64,000 nt of DNA from Streptomyces sp. T12 (GTDB lineage Bacteria; Actinomycetota; Actinomycetes; Streptomycetales; Streptomycetaceae): NCBI RefSeq assembly GCF_028736035.1, contig NZ_CP117866.1, positions 2,728,001-2,792,000 on the forward strand, given 5' to 3'. Shown here one piece after another: positions 34,087 through 43,465 of the stretch. Each line of letters starts with the position of its first letter. Position 1 is the stretch's first letter. The position numbers and the translations under genes are program-made. The notes under the pieces are model-generated. The model was not told the DNA's origin. It saw only the letters and a list, made by a program, of their open reading frames with translations, and made no database searches.

Positions 34087-35271
34087 GTGACCACCGCCCA
34101 GACCACGGAGCTCGACGTACAGCCGAGTCCGCTCGCCCTGTTGCTGCTCGGCCGTGAGGCCGACCCGAAGAGCGAGCGGGGCGTCGAGTGCCCCGGCGAC
34201 CTACCCTCGCCCTCCGACCCCGACCTGGTCGAGCGCGCCCGCGCGGCCAAGGAGAAGCTCGGGAACAAGGTCTTCGTGCTCGGCCACCACTACCAGCGCG
34301 ACGAGGTCATCCAGTTCGCGGACGTGACCGGCGACTCCTTCAAGCTGGCCCGCGACGCGGCCGCGCGCCCGGAGGCCGAGTACATCGTGTTCTGCGGTGT
34401 GCACTTCATGGCGGAGTCGGCGGACATCCTGACGTCCGACGACCAGAAGGTCGTCCTCCCCGACCTCGCCGCCGGCTGCTCGATGGCCGACATGGCGACG
34501 GCCGAGCAGGTCGCCGAGTGCTGGGACGTGCTGACCGAGGCCGGCATAGCCGAGCAGGTCGTGCCGGTGTCGTACATGAACTCCTCCGCCGACATCAAGG
34601 CGTTCACGGGCAAGCACGGCGGCACGATCTGCACCTCGTCCAACGCCAAGAAGGCTCTCGATTGGGCCTTCGAGCAGGGCGAGAAGGTGCTGTTCCTGCC
34701 CGACCAGCACCTCGGCCGCAACACCGCGGTCCGGGACATGGGCATGTCCCTGGAGGACTGCGTCGTCTACAACCCGCACAAGCCGAACGGCGGGCTGACC
34801 GCCGACGAGCTGCGGGCGGCGAAGATGATCCTGTGGCGCGGCCACTGCTCGGTGCACGGCCGCTTCAGCCCGGAGTCGGTGGAAGACGTGCGCGCCCGGA
34901 TCCCCGGCGTCAACGTGCTGGTCCACCCCGAGTGCAAGCACGAGGTCGTGGCCGCGGCGGACTACGTCGGTTCGACCGAGTACATCATCAAGGCCCTGGA
35001 GGCCGCCCCGGCCGGCTCCAAGTGGGCCATCGGGACCGAGCTGAATCTGGTACGCCGCCTGGCGAACCGTTTCGCGCCGGAGGGCAAGGAGATCGTCTTC
35101 CTCGACAAGACGGTCTGCTTCTGCTCGACGATGAACCGCATCGACCTGCCCCACCTGGTCTGGGCCCTGGAGTCGCTGGCCGAGGGCAACCTGGTCAACC
35201 GCATCGAGGTCGACAAGGAGACCGAGGCGTTCGCGAAGCTGGCGCTGGAGCGGATGCTGGCGCTGCCGTAG
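34087..35271 (+). CDS. nadA: Quinolinate synthase NadA
   Basis: A 394-residue enzyme that condenses iminoaspartate with dihydroxyacetone phosphate. VLGHHYQRDEVIQFAD, SYMNSSADIKAF, HPECKHEV and VCFCSTMNRIDLPHL are clear NadA signatures. Cysteines in VFCGVHFMAESAD, HPEC and VCFC fit the [4Fe-4S] ligands. The GTG at 34087 has AGAAAGGG upstream; a GTG three codons earlier is too close to that site. No nadB or nadC follows in this window. Confidence 0.95.
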   Translation: MTTAQTTELDVQPSPLALLLLGREADPKSERGVECPGDLPSPSDPDLVERARAAKEKLGNKVFVLGHHYQRDEVIQFADVTGDSFKLARDAAARPEAEYIVFCGVHFMAESADILTSDDQKVVLPDLAAGCSMADMATAEQVAECWDVLTEAGIAEQVVPVSYMNSSADIKAFTGKHGGTICTSSNAKKALDWAFEQGEKVLFLPDQHLGRNTAVRDMGMSLEDCVVYNPHKPNGGLTADELRAAKMILWRGHCSVHGRFSPESVEDVRARIPGVNVLVHPECKHEVVAAADYVGSTEYIIKALEAAPAGSKWAIGTELNLVRRLANRFAPEGKEIVFLDKTVCFCSTMNRIDLPHLVWALESLAEGNLVNRIEVDKETEAFAKLALERMLALP

Positions 35272-35292
35272 CCCGTCCACCGCGGCCCGCGC

Positions 35293-37539
35293 TCACCCCG
35301 CCGAGACCGGTGTCCGGTCGGGGTGGGCCGGGTCGAGGGTGAAGATCGTGCCGTCGGCGGCCGCCACCACCAGGGCGCCCCTGTCGAACAGCACCACGGG
35401 CGTGATCCCGCTGGCCAGGACCTCGGCGCGGGTGGAGGACTCCCACAGCAGCGTGCCCCGCGCCGCGTCCAGGGCCGCCACCCGTCCGCTCCCACTGGCC
35501 ACGTACGCGGTGCGCCCGCCGGCATCCACCGAGAGCTGGCCGGGCGACTCCACGGTGGTGCGGGTCTCCCACACCTTCACTCCCGTCAGCGGGGAGGCGG
35601 CGGTCACCTGGCCGGTGGACTTGGAGAAGTAGAGCGTGCCGCGCGCCAGGGCCACGGTCCCCCGGTACCGCTGGGGCAGTTCTGTCACCGCGCGCTTCCC
35701 GCTCTCGGGGTCGACGCGCACGATACGGGTGTACGTCAGGTCTCTGCCGGCCGCGACCACGTCCGCTTCCGCGTCCGACTCCACGAACAGCAGCTTCCCG
35801 TCGAGGGCGCCGACGAAGCTGCCGCTGTCCGCGGGCGAGGCCAGGCGCCGCACGGAGCCGTCGGCGGGGTCGATGACGATGAACTGCGTGTCGTCGTCCG
35901 CCGAGTCGGTGACGCACTCGACGTACGGACGCTCCGCCCTGTCGAGCAGGGTGCAGAAGTGCTTCGCCGGCAGAGGTATCTTCCAGCGCTCCTTGCCGTC
36001 GGCCGCCGAGCGGGCGGTCACCGTCCGGCCGTCGGCCTCCTGCATGAGGACGAGTCCGGCGACGTCGATCGACGGCGGGCTGCCGTTGTACACCTTCCGG
36101 GACCAGAGTTCCTCGCCGCTGTGGCGGTCGAGGGCGACGAGGGACTGCTCCTGGGTGAAGCCGGACGCGTTGTTGACGAGGAGTTGGACGAGCACCACAT
36201 CGCCGTCGACCCCGACGACCGTCGAGGTGTACCGGTCGGCGGGGATGCCGGCCGGCGCGATGCCGGCGCGCCAGAGGGTCTTGCCGGTGGCGCCGTCGAT
36301 CCGTTCCGGGAGGAGTGCGTTGCCGCCGCAGTAGACGGAGCCCTGGTCCACCGCGCAGTGCGGCGCCACGTCCGCACCGTTCACGTCCGGCGCCTTCGTC
36401 ACTCCGCTCGCGGCGGTTTCGGTCACTCCCGTCTGCCACGGCTTCCAGCCGGCCGGGAGGGCTGCCCAGCGGGGCGCGGCGGACGCGGCGGCCGGGTCGG
36501 GGCTCACCGACGGCGGGTCGTCCGCGAAACCCGGCCCGTACCGCATATAGCCCAGGAGCCCCAGGCCGAGCACGCCGACCGTGCCGACCGCGGCCCACAA
36601 CGGACGCGTACGGCTGCGGCGGCCGGAGCCGGCGGTGGTGCGGCCGACGGCGATCCCCGGGTCGGTCTCCGCGCCGGCCCGCGGTGCGCCCGGACGCCGG
36701 GTCATCGTGGGCGGATCGCCCTCCGCGGGCTCGGGCAGGACGGCCGCGAACTCGTGGGCCAGTTCGTCGAGTCCGGGGCGGTCCTTGGTGTCCTTGGCCA
36801 GGCAGCGCTCCAGGACGGCGCGCAGCGGGCCCGCCACCCCCTCCAGCACCGGCTCGTCGTGGACCACCCGGTAAGCGGTCAGATAGGGGCTGTCGGCGTC
36901 GAAGGGGCCCCGGCCTGTCACGCAGAACACCAGCAGCGCGCCGAGCGAGAAGACGTCCGAGGCGGGGCCGACCTTGCGGGCGTCGGTGAGCTGTTCCGGT
37001 GACATGAAAGGCGGGGTGCCGATCATCTGGCCGGTCTCGGTGAGGGTGTGGTGGTTCTCGGCAGCGCGGGAGATGCCGAAGTCGATGACGCGGGGACCGT
37101 CCTCGGCCATCAGGACGTTGGCCGGCTTGAGGTCCCGGTGCACCACCCCCGCCCGGTGGATCTCCCGCAGGGCCTCCACCAACCCCAGGGCCACCTGCCG
37201 CAGTTCGCCGCCGCGCAGCGCGCCCTGCTCGCGGATCCGGTCGGCGAGCGAGCGGCCGGGCACGTACTGGGTGGCCATCCAGGGCCGTACCGCCTCGGGG
37301 TCGGCGTCCACGACCGGCGCGGTGAAGGCGCCGCTCACCTTGCGGACGGACTCGATCTCCTGGAGGAAGCGGGCGCGGAAGACCTCGTCCTCGGCGTACT
37401 GGGCGTGCACCACCTTGACGGCGACCTCGCGGCCCGAGCGTGCCCTGCCCCGGTAGACGATCCCCATGCCTCCGGCCCCGAGCCGGTCGACCAGCTTGTA
37501 GCCGCCGACCGACTTCGGGTCGTCCCTGTGCAGCGGCAC
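35293..37539 (-). CDS. Membrane Ser/Thr protein kinase with beta-propeller ectodomain
   Basis: A 748-residue protein with a GTG start at 37539 after GGAAGGGG. The kinase domain (about 10-265) has GAGGMG, AVKVV, HRDLKPANVLM, DFGIS and a GTPPFMSPEQ activation region. A disordered linker leads to one membrane helix (LWAAVGTVGVLGLGLLGY), then an ectodomain of PQQ-like repeats (for example GATGKTLW, HSGEELW, ASPLTGVKVWETR, ALDAARGTLLWESS) that should fold as a beta-propeller. It is a typical Streptomyces receptor kinase. The ligand and substrates are unknown. Confidence 0.92.
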   Translation of the reverse strand: MPLHRDDPKSVGGYKLVDRLGAGGMGIVYRGRARSGREVAVKVVHAQYAEDEVFRARFLQEIESVRKVSGAFTAPVVDADPEAVRPWMATQYVPGRSLADRIREQGALRGGELRQVALGLVEALREIHRAGVVHRDLKPANVLMAEDGPRVIDFGISRAAENHHTLTETGQMIGTPPFMSPEQLTDARKVGPASDVFSLGALLVFCVTGRGPFDADSPYLTAYRVVHDEPVLEGVAGPLRAVLERCLAKDTKDRPGLDELAHEFAAVLPEPAEGDPPTMTRRPGAPRAGAETDPGIAVGRTTAGSGRRSRTRPLWAAVGTVGVLGLGLLGYMRYGPGFADDPPSVSPDPAAASAAPRWAALPAGWKPWQTGVTETAASGVTKAPDVNGADVAPHCAVDQGSVYCGGNALLPERIDGATGKTLWRAGIAPAGIPADRYTSTVVGVDGDVVLVQLLVNNASGFTQEQSLVALDRHSGEELWSRKVYNGSPPSIDVAGLVLMQEADGRTVTARSAADGKERWKIPLPAKHFCTLLDRAERPYVECVTDSADDDTQFIVIDPADGSVRRLASPADSGSFVGALDGKLLFVESDAEADVVAAGRDLTYTRIVRVDPESGKRAVTELPQRYRGTVALARGTLYFSKSTGQVTAASPLTGVKVWETRTTVESPGQLSVDAGGRTAYVASGSGRVAALDAARGTLLWESSTRAEVLASGITPVVLFDRGALVVAAADGTIFTLDPAHPDRTPVSAG

Positions 37540-37603
37540 GCGCGAATCCCCTTCCGCCGCAGAGCAGTTCGAGGCCACAGAATACGTAACCCGGGTACGG
37601 CAG

Positions 37604-37643
37604 CGGCCGGGTCCCCGACCTTTGTGGATCGGGGACCCGGCCG
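37604..37643 (-). terminator. Terminator after the RND gene
   Basis: CGGCCGGGTCCCCGA (37604-37618) and TCGGGGACCCGGCCG (37629-37643) form a perfect 15-bp stem, 41 bases past the RND stop and before the kinase gene start. Confidence 0.7.
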
Positions 37644-37683
37644 CCGTGCGCGGGTCCGTCGTCGTCCTGGACGACGAGGGCCG

Positions 37684-40600
37684 TCACACTCCCGCGGGTT
37701 CGGGCTCCCCCGATTCCGCCGGCTGAGCGGGCGCCCCGGCCTTCTTCGCCGCCCGCTTCTTCGCCCGGCGCTCCTTGCGCAGCTCCAGCATCGTGTAGAG
37801 CGTCGGAACGAGCAGCAGCGTCAGCATGGTCGAGGTGATCAGACCGCCGATCACGACCACCGCCAGCGGCTGGGCGATGAAGCCGCCCTCGCCGGTGACA
37901 CCCGCGGCCATCGGGAGCAGCGCGAAGATCGTCGCCAGGGCCGTCATGAGGATCGGGCGCAGCCGGTGCCGGCCGCCCTCGATCACGGCCTCCACGACGC
38001 CGTAACCCTGCCTCCTGTACTGGTTGATGAGGTCGATCAGCACGATCGCGTTCGTCACCACGATGCCGATCAGCATCAGCATGCCGATCATCGCGGGGAC
38101 GCCCATCGGGGTGCCGGTCGCCACCAGGAGGCCGATCGCGCCGGTCGCCGCGAACGGGATCGACACGAGCAGGATGAGCGGCTGAGCCAGCGAGCGGAAG
38201 GTCGCCACCAGCAGCATGAAGACGATCGCGATCGCCGCGAGCATCGCCAGACCCAGGTTGGCGAACGCTTCGTCCTGGTCCTGCGAGACACCGCCGATCT
38301 CGGCGGTCGCGCCCGCCGGGAGGGTCAGACCGTTGATCTTGGACTGGAGGTCCGCGCTCACCGCGCCCGTGTTGTCGCCGGTCGGCTTCGCGGTGATCGT
38401 GGCGGCACGCTGACCGTCGATCCGGGTCATCGAGACCGGGCCGTCCACCAGCTGCACGTCCGCGATGTCACCCAGCTTCACCGGGCCAAGGCGCAGGTCC
38501 TGAAGCTGCTTCAGCGTCTTCGCGGGCTTCGCCGACTTGATGACGATGTCCCGCTCGGTGTCGTCGAGGGTCGCCTGGGCCGCCGTGTTGCCACGGACCG
38601 CCTGGGCGACGGCCATGCCGAGCGTCTGGTCGTTGAAGCCGGCCGCGGCCGCCTTGTCGTTGGCCTTGACCGAGATGCGCGGCACGCTCTGCGACAGGTC
38701 GCTGGTCACGTCCGTGACGTCGTCCAGGCCGGCCACCGCCTTGCGTACCTGCTCGGCCGCCGTGCGCAGGACGCCCCCGTCGGCCGCCTTCACGACGACG
38801 CTCAGGTCCTGGGCGCCGAAGCCGTCGCCGGCCGCGATGGTGGTCGTACCGATGCCGTCGAGCTTCTTCAGACCCGCCTCGATGCGGTCCTGCACCTCGT
38901 CGTACGACGCCGAGTCCTCCAGCATCACCTGGTACGACGCCTGGTTGGTGTCGGTGCCGCCGCCGAAGGCCGCCATGAAGCCGGACGAGCCGATGGTGAC
39001 CTGGTAGTCCTTCACGCCCTCGGTGTCGGCGAGCAGTTGCTCGACCTTCTTCGCCTGCGCGTCGGTCGCCGCCAGGCTGGTGCCCGGCTTCAACTCCTGC
39101 TTGACGGTGAGGACTTCCTGCTCGCCCTGGTCGAAGAAGTTCGTCTTCAGCAGCGGCGCCATGCCGAACGTGCCGATGAGGATGACGATCGCGAGCAGCA
39201 CGCTGGTCAGCCGGCGGCGCGTCGCGAACCGCAGGACGGGGACGTAGAAGCGCTGGAGCCTGCTCTTCGCCTCCTTCTCCTCGGCCTTGCGGCGGGCCTC
39301 GTCGGCGTCCGCCGGGGTGCCCTTCGGGGCGCGCAGGAACCAGTACGACAGGACCGGTACGACGGTCAGCGAGACCAGCAGCGATGCCAGCAGCGCGGCC
39401 GTCACCGTCAGGCTGAACGAGCCGAACAGCTCGCCCACCATGCCGCCGACCAGGCCGATCGGCAGGAAGACGGCGACCGTGGTGAGGGTGGAGGAGGTGA
39501 CCGCTCCGGCGACCTCGCGGACCGCCTTGAGGATGGCCTCCTCGCGCTCCTCGCCGTAGCCGAGGTGCCGCTTGATGTTCTCCAGCACCACGATCGAGTC
39601 GTCGACGACGCGGCCGATGGCGATGGTGAGCGCGCCGAGCGTCAGCATGTTCAGCGACAGGTCGCGCGTCCACAGCACGATCAGGGCGAGGACGACCGAC
39701 AGCGGGATGGAGACCGCGGTCACCAGCGTCGAGCGGATCGACGCGAGGAAGACCAGGATGATGAGGACCGCGAAGAGCAGGCCGAGCGCGCCCTCGGTGG
39801 TCAGGCCGTCGATGGACTTCTTCACCGCCGGGCCCTGGTCGCTGACCACGGTGAGCGTGGCGTCCGACCCGAGGTCCTTGCGTAGCTCCGGGAGCTTGTC
39901 GCGCACCGCGTCCGAGATCGCGACCGCGCTGCCGTCGCGGTCCATGGTGACCGCGACCGCGAGGGACGGCTTGCCGTCGGTGCGGGTGATGGAGTCGGCC
40001 GCGGCCTGCTCCTGCTTGACGTCGGCCACGTCACCGAGGCGGACCGGCTTCTTCCCGGCAGCGCCAGCGCCCTCGCCGGTGACCATGAGGTCCTCGATCT
40101 GCTGGATCGAGGTGAAGCCGCCGCCCACCTGGACCGTGCGGTTGTCGCCGTCCTCGTCGAAGGAGCCCGCCGGGACGGTGGCGCCGCCGGCCTGCAGGGC
40201 CTGGGAGAGGGCGGCCGAAGTGAGCCCCGCCTTGGCCAGCTTCGCGTCGTCCGGCGTGACGGTGACCTGGAGGTCCCGTACGCCGTCGACGGTGACCTGG
40301 CCGACGCCGTCGATGTCCTTCAGGTCCGCGACGACGGTCCGGTCGAGCTGGTCGGCCAGGGCCTGCTGGTCCTGGCCGGAGGTGACGGCGAGGACGACGG
40401 TCGGGATGTCGTCCGTGGAACCGGCGATGACCTGCGGGTCCACGTCGTCCGGCAGCTGGACGCGGGCCCGGTTGACGGCCTGCTGGACGTCGGCGACGAG
40501 CTGCTGGGTGTCGGGGCCGTAGTCGAAGGACGCCATGATCACGGCGTTGCCCTCGCTCGCGGTGGAGGTGACGCCGGTGATGCCGTCGACGGCTTCGAGG

Positions 40601-40812
40601 CTGTCCTCGATGGGCTCGACGACCTGCTTCTCGACCACGTCCGGTGAGGCGCCCTGGTACGGCGCCAGCACGGACACCATGGGCAGTTCGATGGAGGGCA
40701 GCAGCTGCTGCTTGAGCTGGGGTATCGCGATGGCTCCGAAGGCGATCGCGATGATCGACATCAGGCCTATCAGGGCACGTTGGGCAAGGCTGAATCTCGA
40801 CAGCCAGGACAT
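37684..40812 (-). CDS. RND family efflux transporter (HAE1/AcrB type)
   Basis: A 1042-residue protein with twelve membrane segments and two large external loops, in the AcrB layout. Visible marks are SIELPMVSVLAPYQGASPDVVE near the N-terminus, the TM4 signature GRVVDDSIVVLENIKRHLG, and GIVVTNAIVLIDLINQYRRQG in the second half. Gram-positive members such as Bacillus SwrC/YerP act without an outer-membrane channel, and no adaptor gene is near here. The substrate is unknown (drug, lipid or surfactant). A NarL-type two-component system follows on the same strand orientation. Confidence 0.93.
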   Translation of the reverse strand: MSWLSRFSLAQRALIGLMSIIAIAFGAIAIPQLKQQLLPSIELPMVSVLAPYQGASPDVVEKQVVEPIEDSLEAVDGITGVTSTASEGNAVIMASFDYGPDTQQLVADVQQAVNRARVQLPDDVDPQVIAGSTDDIPTVVLAVTSGQDQQALADQLDRTVVADLKDIDGVGQVTVDGVRDLQVTVTPDDAKLAKAGLTSAALSQALQAGGATVPAGSFDEDGDNRTVQVGGGFTSIQQIEDLMVTGEGAGAAGKKPVRLGDVADVKQEQAAADSITRTDGKPSLAVAVTMDRDGSAVAISDAVRDKLPELRKDLGSDATLTVVSDQGPAVKKSIDGLTTEGALGLLFAVLIILVFLASIRSTLVTAVSIPLSVVLALIVLWTRDLSLNMLTLGALTIAIGRVVDDSIVVLENIKRHLGYGEEREEAILKAVREVAGAVTSSTLTTVAVFLPIGLVGGMVGELFGSFSLTVTAALLASLLVSLTVVPVLSYWFLRAPKGTPADADEARRKAEEKEAKSRLQRFYVPVLRFATRRRLTSVLLAIVILIGTFGMAPLLKTNFFDQGEQEVLTVKQELKPGTSLAATDAQAKKVEQLLADTEGVKDYQVTIGSSGFMAAFGGGTDTNQASYQVMLEDSASYDEVQDRIEAGLKKLDGIGTTTIAAGDGFGAQDLSVVVKAADGGVLRTAAEQVRKAVAGLDDVTDVTSDLSQSVPRISVKANDKAAAAGFNDQTLGMAVAQAVRGNTAAQATLDDTERDIVIKSAKPAKTLKQLQDLRLGPVKLGDIADVQLVDGPVSMTRIDGQRAATITAKPTGDNTGAVSADLQSKINGLTLPAGATAEIGGVSQDQDEAFANLGLAMLAAIAIVFMLLVATFRSLAQPLILLVSIPFAATGAIGLLVATGTPMGVPAMIGMLMLIGIVVTNAIVLIDLINQYRRQGYGVVEAVIEGGRHRLRPILMTALATIFALLPMAAGVTGEGGFIAQPLAVVVIGGLITSTMLTLLLVPTLYTMLELRKERRAKKRAAKKAGAPAQPAESGEPEPAGV

Positions 40813-40991
40813 GGGTCAGGGTCTCTCTTCTGTGAGCGGCAGAAGTGGGCAGCGGACGTGGCAGAGGCGTCTGTGGCGCACATGTGAGCGCCCGCCCTTA
40901 CACCCTGAGCCATCGGGGAGCCCGGTTTCGTAGACCCCAGGTCCATTTCCTTATACGGCGCATACTCCGGGCGCAGTACGCCCGTCAGAGG

Positions 40992-41675
40992 TCACTCCAC
41001 CCTTGGACGTACCAGGCCGGACTCGTACGCGATCACCACGAGCTGGGCCCGGTCGCGGGCGCCGAGCTTGGACATGGCCCGGTTGACGTGCGTCTTCACG
41101 GTCAGCGGGCTGACCTCGAGGCGTTCGGCGATCTCGTCGTTGGAGTGTCCGCCGGCGACCTGGACCAGGACCTCGCGCTCCCGGACGGTGAGCGCGTCGA
41201 GCCGCTCGGCGCGGGCGGGGTCGCCGTCGTCGTCCGCGCCGTCGCCCTGGGCGAGGAAGCGGGCGATCAGCCCTTTGGTGGCGGCCGGGGACAGCAGGGC
41301 CTCGCCGCCCGCCGCGACGCGGATGGCACTGAGCAGCTCGTCGGGTTCGGAGCCCTTGCCGAGGAAGCCGGAGGCACCGGCGCGCAGCGACTGCACGACG
41401 TAGTCGTCGACCTCGAAGGTGGTGAGGATGACGACGCGGACCTGGGCGAGGGACGGGTCGGCGCTGATCATGCGGGTGGCGGCGAGGCCGTCGGTGCCGG
41501 GCATCCGGATGTCCATCAGCACGACGTCCGCCCGCTCCTCCTTGGCCAGCCGCACCGCCTCCGCCCCGTCGGACGCCTCCCCGACGACCTCCATGTCGGG
41601 CTCGGAGTCGACCAGCACCCGGAAGGCGCTGCGCAGGAGGGCCTGGTCGTCGGCGAGCAGGACGCGGATGGTCAT
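40992..41675 (-). CDS. NarL/LuxR family response regulator
   Basis: A 227-residue regulator. The receiver has acidic pair D9-D10, phospho-acceptor D55 in VVLMDIRMPG and Lys in FLGKG. The C-terminal LuxR helix-turn-helix reads LTVREREVLVQVAGGHSNDEIA...SPLTVKTHVNRAMSKLGA. Paired with the histidine kinase upstream. It is placed between an RND exporter and psp genes, both possible targets. Confidence 0.94.
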   Translation of the reverse strand: MTIRVLLADDQALLRSAFRVLVDSEPDMEVVGEASDGAEAVRLAKEERADVVLMDIRMPGTDGLAATRMISADPSLAQVRVVILTTFEVDDYVVQSLRAGASGFLGKGSEPDELLSAIRVAAGGEALLSPAATKGLIARFLAQGDGADDDGDPARAERLDALTVREREVLVQVAGGHSNDEIAERLEVSPLTVKTHVNRAMSKLGARDRAQLVVIAYESGLVRPRVE

Positions 41676-41710
41676 GCGGGGTCCTCGTCTGTCGTGTGGC
41701 GTACCGCGTC

Positions 41711-41762
41711 TTCGGTGGTCATACGGCGTCTTCCGCTTCGGTGGTCATACGGCGTCTTCCGC
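41711..41762 (-). repeat. Perfect 26-bp tandem duplication between kinase and regulator genes
   Basis: A 26-base unit beginning TTCGGTGGTCATACGGCGTC occurs at 41711-41736 and 41737-41762. It includes the kinase stop codon and an ATGACC start-like sequence. Because 26 is not a multiple of three it changes the reading frame at the junction. Confidence 0.9.
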
Positions 41763-42977
41763 GACGCGGGTGCGGCTCTTGAGCGGCAGGATCGCATGGA
41801 CGCGGAAACCGCCTCCGTAGCGGGGGCCGGTGGTGAGGGTGCCGCGCAGGGCGGTGACGCGCTCGCGCATGCCGAGCAGGCCGTGCCCGCCGCCCTGCGG
41901 GGTGTCGTCCTCGCCGGCGCCGTCGTCGAGGACGGTGATCTCGATGTTCGGCCCCACGCGCACGACGCTGACCTCGGCTTTCGCCTCCGGGCCCGCGTGC
42001 TTCTGCACATTCGTGAGGGCCTCCTGTATGACGCGGTAGGCGGCCAGGTCGACGGCGGCGGGGAGCGTGGTGCCCTGATCGGCGCGGGCGACCTCCACCT
42101 GGAGCCCCGCGCTGCGGAAGGTGCCCGCGAGGTCGTCGAGGCGGGCGAGGCCGGGGGCGGGTTCGGTGGGGGCCTCGGGGTCGCCGGACTGCCGGAGCAG
42201 GCCTACGGTCGCGCGGAGTTCGTTGAGCGCGGAGCGGCTGGCTTCGCGTACGTGGGCGAGGGCTTCCTTGGCCTGGTCGGGCCGCTTGTCCATGACGTGG
42301 GCGGCGACGCCGGCCTGGACGTTGACGAGGGCGATGTGGTGGGCGACGACGTCGTGCAGGTCCCGGGCGATACGGAGGCGCTCCTCGGCGACGCGGCGCC
42401 GGGCCTCCTCCTCGCGGGTGCGCTCCGCCCGTTCGGCGCGCTCGCGGATGGCGGCCACGACGGCACGGCGGCTGCGGACCGCGTCGCCGGCGGTGGCGCC
42501 GATGCCGGTCCAGGCGAAGATGCCGAGGTTCTCCTGGGCGTACCAGGGCAGGGGGCCGGCGAGCATGGCGGATGCGGTCAGGGCGGTCATGGTGAGCAGG
42601 CCTACGCGCCAGGTGGTGGTGCGGTCGGTGGTCGAGGCGACGGTGTAGAGGGCGATGACCGCGGACATGGCGACCGGGGCGCGGGGGTCGCCGCTGACGC
42701 ATTCGACGAGGGAGAAGCTGCCGGTGAGGGCGAGGACCGGCATGGGGGCGCGGCGGCGGAAGACCAGGGCCGCGGCGCCGAGGGTCATGAGCAGGAGGCT
42801 GAGCGCGTCCGGGGTGCGCAGGCCCCAGGTGACCCCGTTCTCGCTGTGCGGGTCCACGAGCGAGCCGGCCACCATGCAGGCCAGTACGCCCACCGCCAAC
42901 GCGGCGTCCAGCGCCATGGGGTGCGCCTTGAGGTGCCGCCGGACGCGTGTCCCTGCGGGGCTTGGAACGGGGGCCAA
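41745..42977 (-). CDS. NarL-type sensor histidine kinase
   Basis: About 410 residues with a TTG start at 42977 preceded by AAGGA; the ATG at 42917 is the alternative. Four or five membrane segments occupy the N-terminal half. The HisKA_3 dimerisation motif is RIARDLHDVVAHHIALVNVQ with the phosphorylated His, and the ATPase has YRVIQEALTNVQKHAG, LDDGAG and GGGHGLLGMRERV. Readings starting further upstream run into a family-2 repeat and are unlikely. The last codons lie in a tandem duplication. Confidence 0.88.
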   Translation of the reverse strand: MAPVPSPAGTRVRRHLKAHPMALDAALAVGVLACMVAGSLVDPHSENGVTWGLRTPDALSLLLMTLGAAALVFRRRAPMPVLALTGSFSLVECVSGDPRAPVAMSAVIALYTVASTTDRTTTWRVGLLTMTALTASAMLAGPLPWYAQENLGIFAWTGIGATAGDAVRSRRAVVAAIRERAERAERTREEEARRRVAEERLRIARDLHDVVAHHIALVNVQAGVAAHVMDKRPDQAKEALAHVREASRSALNELRATVGLLRQSGDPEAPTEPAPGLARLDDLAGTFRSAGLQVEVARADQGTTLPAAVDLAAYRVIQEALTNVQKHAGPEAKAEVSVVRVGPNIEITVLDDGAGEDDTPQGGGHGLLGMRERVTALRGTLTTGPRYGGGFRVHAILPLKSRTRVAEDAV

Positions 42978-43025
42978 CTGCAGGTTCCTTGTGTTGTGTG
43001 CCCGGCGTTGCAGTGTGCGTCGCCC

Positions 43026-43097
43026 GGGGGCTGCCGCCCCCAGACCCCCGCTTCGGCCCTTAAGGGGCCTCGTCCTCAAACGCCGGACGGGCTGGAT
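43026..43097 (+). repeat. Streptomyces intergenic repeat, family 2
   Basis: GGGGGCTGCCGCCCCCAGAC, then CTTCGGCCCTTAAGGGGC, then CTCAAACGCCGGACGGGCTG. This is a repeat I recognise as common between genes in Streptomyces genomes. It sits between the psp genes and the kinase. Hairpin arms GGGGGC/GCCCCC and GCCCTTAAGGGGC are visible. Confidence 0.75.
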
Positions 43098-43144
43098 GAT
43101 ACGGACCGGCGCCGAGAAGCCACCGTCGGCCCCCGACCGTCGAC

Positions 43145-43432
43145 TCAGCCCGGGATCAAGCCGTCATCGCTCAGCAGCTCCCGGACCTCCTCCAGCGTCG
43201 CGTCCGAGGACGGGAGGATCAGCTCGGACGGTTCGAGGGAGTCGTCGGGCAGGGGCTCGCCGAGGTCGCGGACCTTGGACAGGAGTGCGTCGAGGGTGCG
43301 GCGGAAGCCGGGGCCGTCGCCGTTCTCCATTTCCACCAGGAGCTCGTCGTCGAGCTTGTTCAGCGCGGGCAGGTGGCTGTCGGACAGCTTCACCTGCCCT
43401 TCACCCATGATCCGGACGATCATCTCGCCCAT
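43145..43432 (-). CDS. PspA-associated protein PspAA
   Basis: A 95-residue acidic protein containing MIVRIMGEGQVKLSDSHLP, matching the small PspAA family that accompanies actinobacterial PspA. It begins 33 bases after the pspA stop in the same direction. GAGGAGGG is 4 bases before the first ATG (43432); an ATG three codons later (43423) is the better family start. It probably modulates PspA; its mechanism is not known to me. Confidence 0.8.
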   Translation of the reverse strand: MGEMIVRIMGEGQVKLSDSHLPALNKLDDELLVEMENGDGPGFRRTLDALLSKVRDLGEPLPDDSLEPSELILPSSDATLEEVRELLSDDGLIPG

Positions 43433-43465
43433 CTCGCCCTCCTCGGCGTGGGCCCCGGACCTCGG

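Noticed and set aside
41672..42010. Alternative frame ending MTTEDAVRHTTDEDPA at the kinase-regulator junction
   Set aside because: It is created by the 26-bp duplication and covers the kinase ATPase region in a different frame with no domain.
43080..43410. Plus-strand frame over PspAA and the family-2 repeat
   Set aside because: Arg/Gly-rich composition with no domain; the minus-strand PspAA has a good ribosome-binding site and family match.
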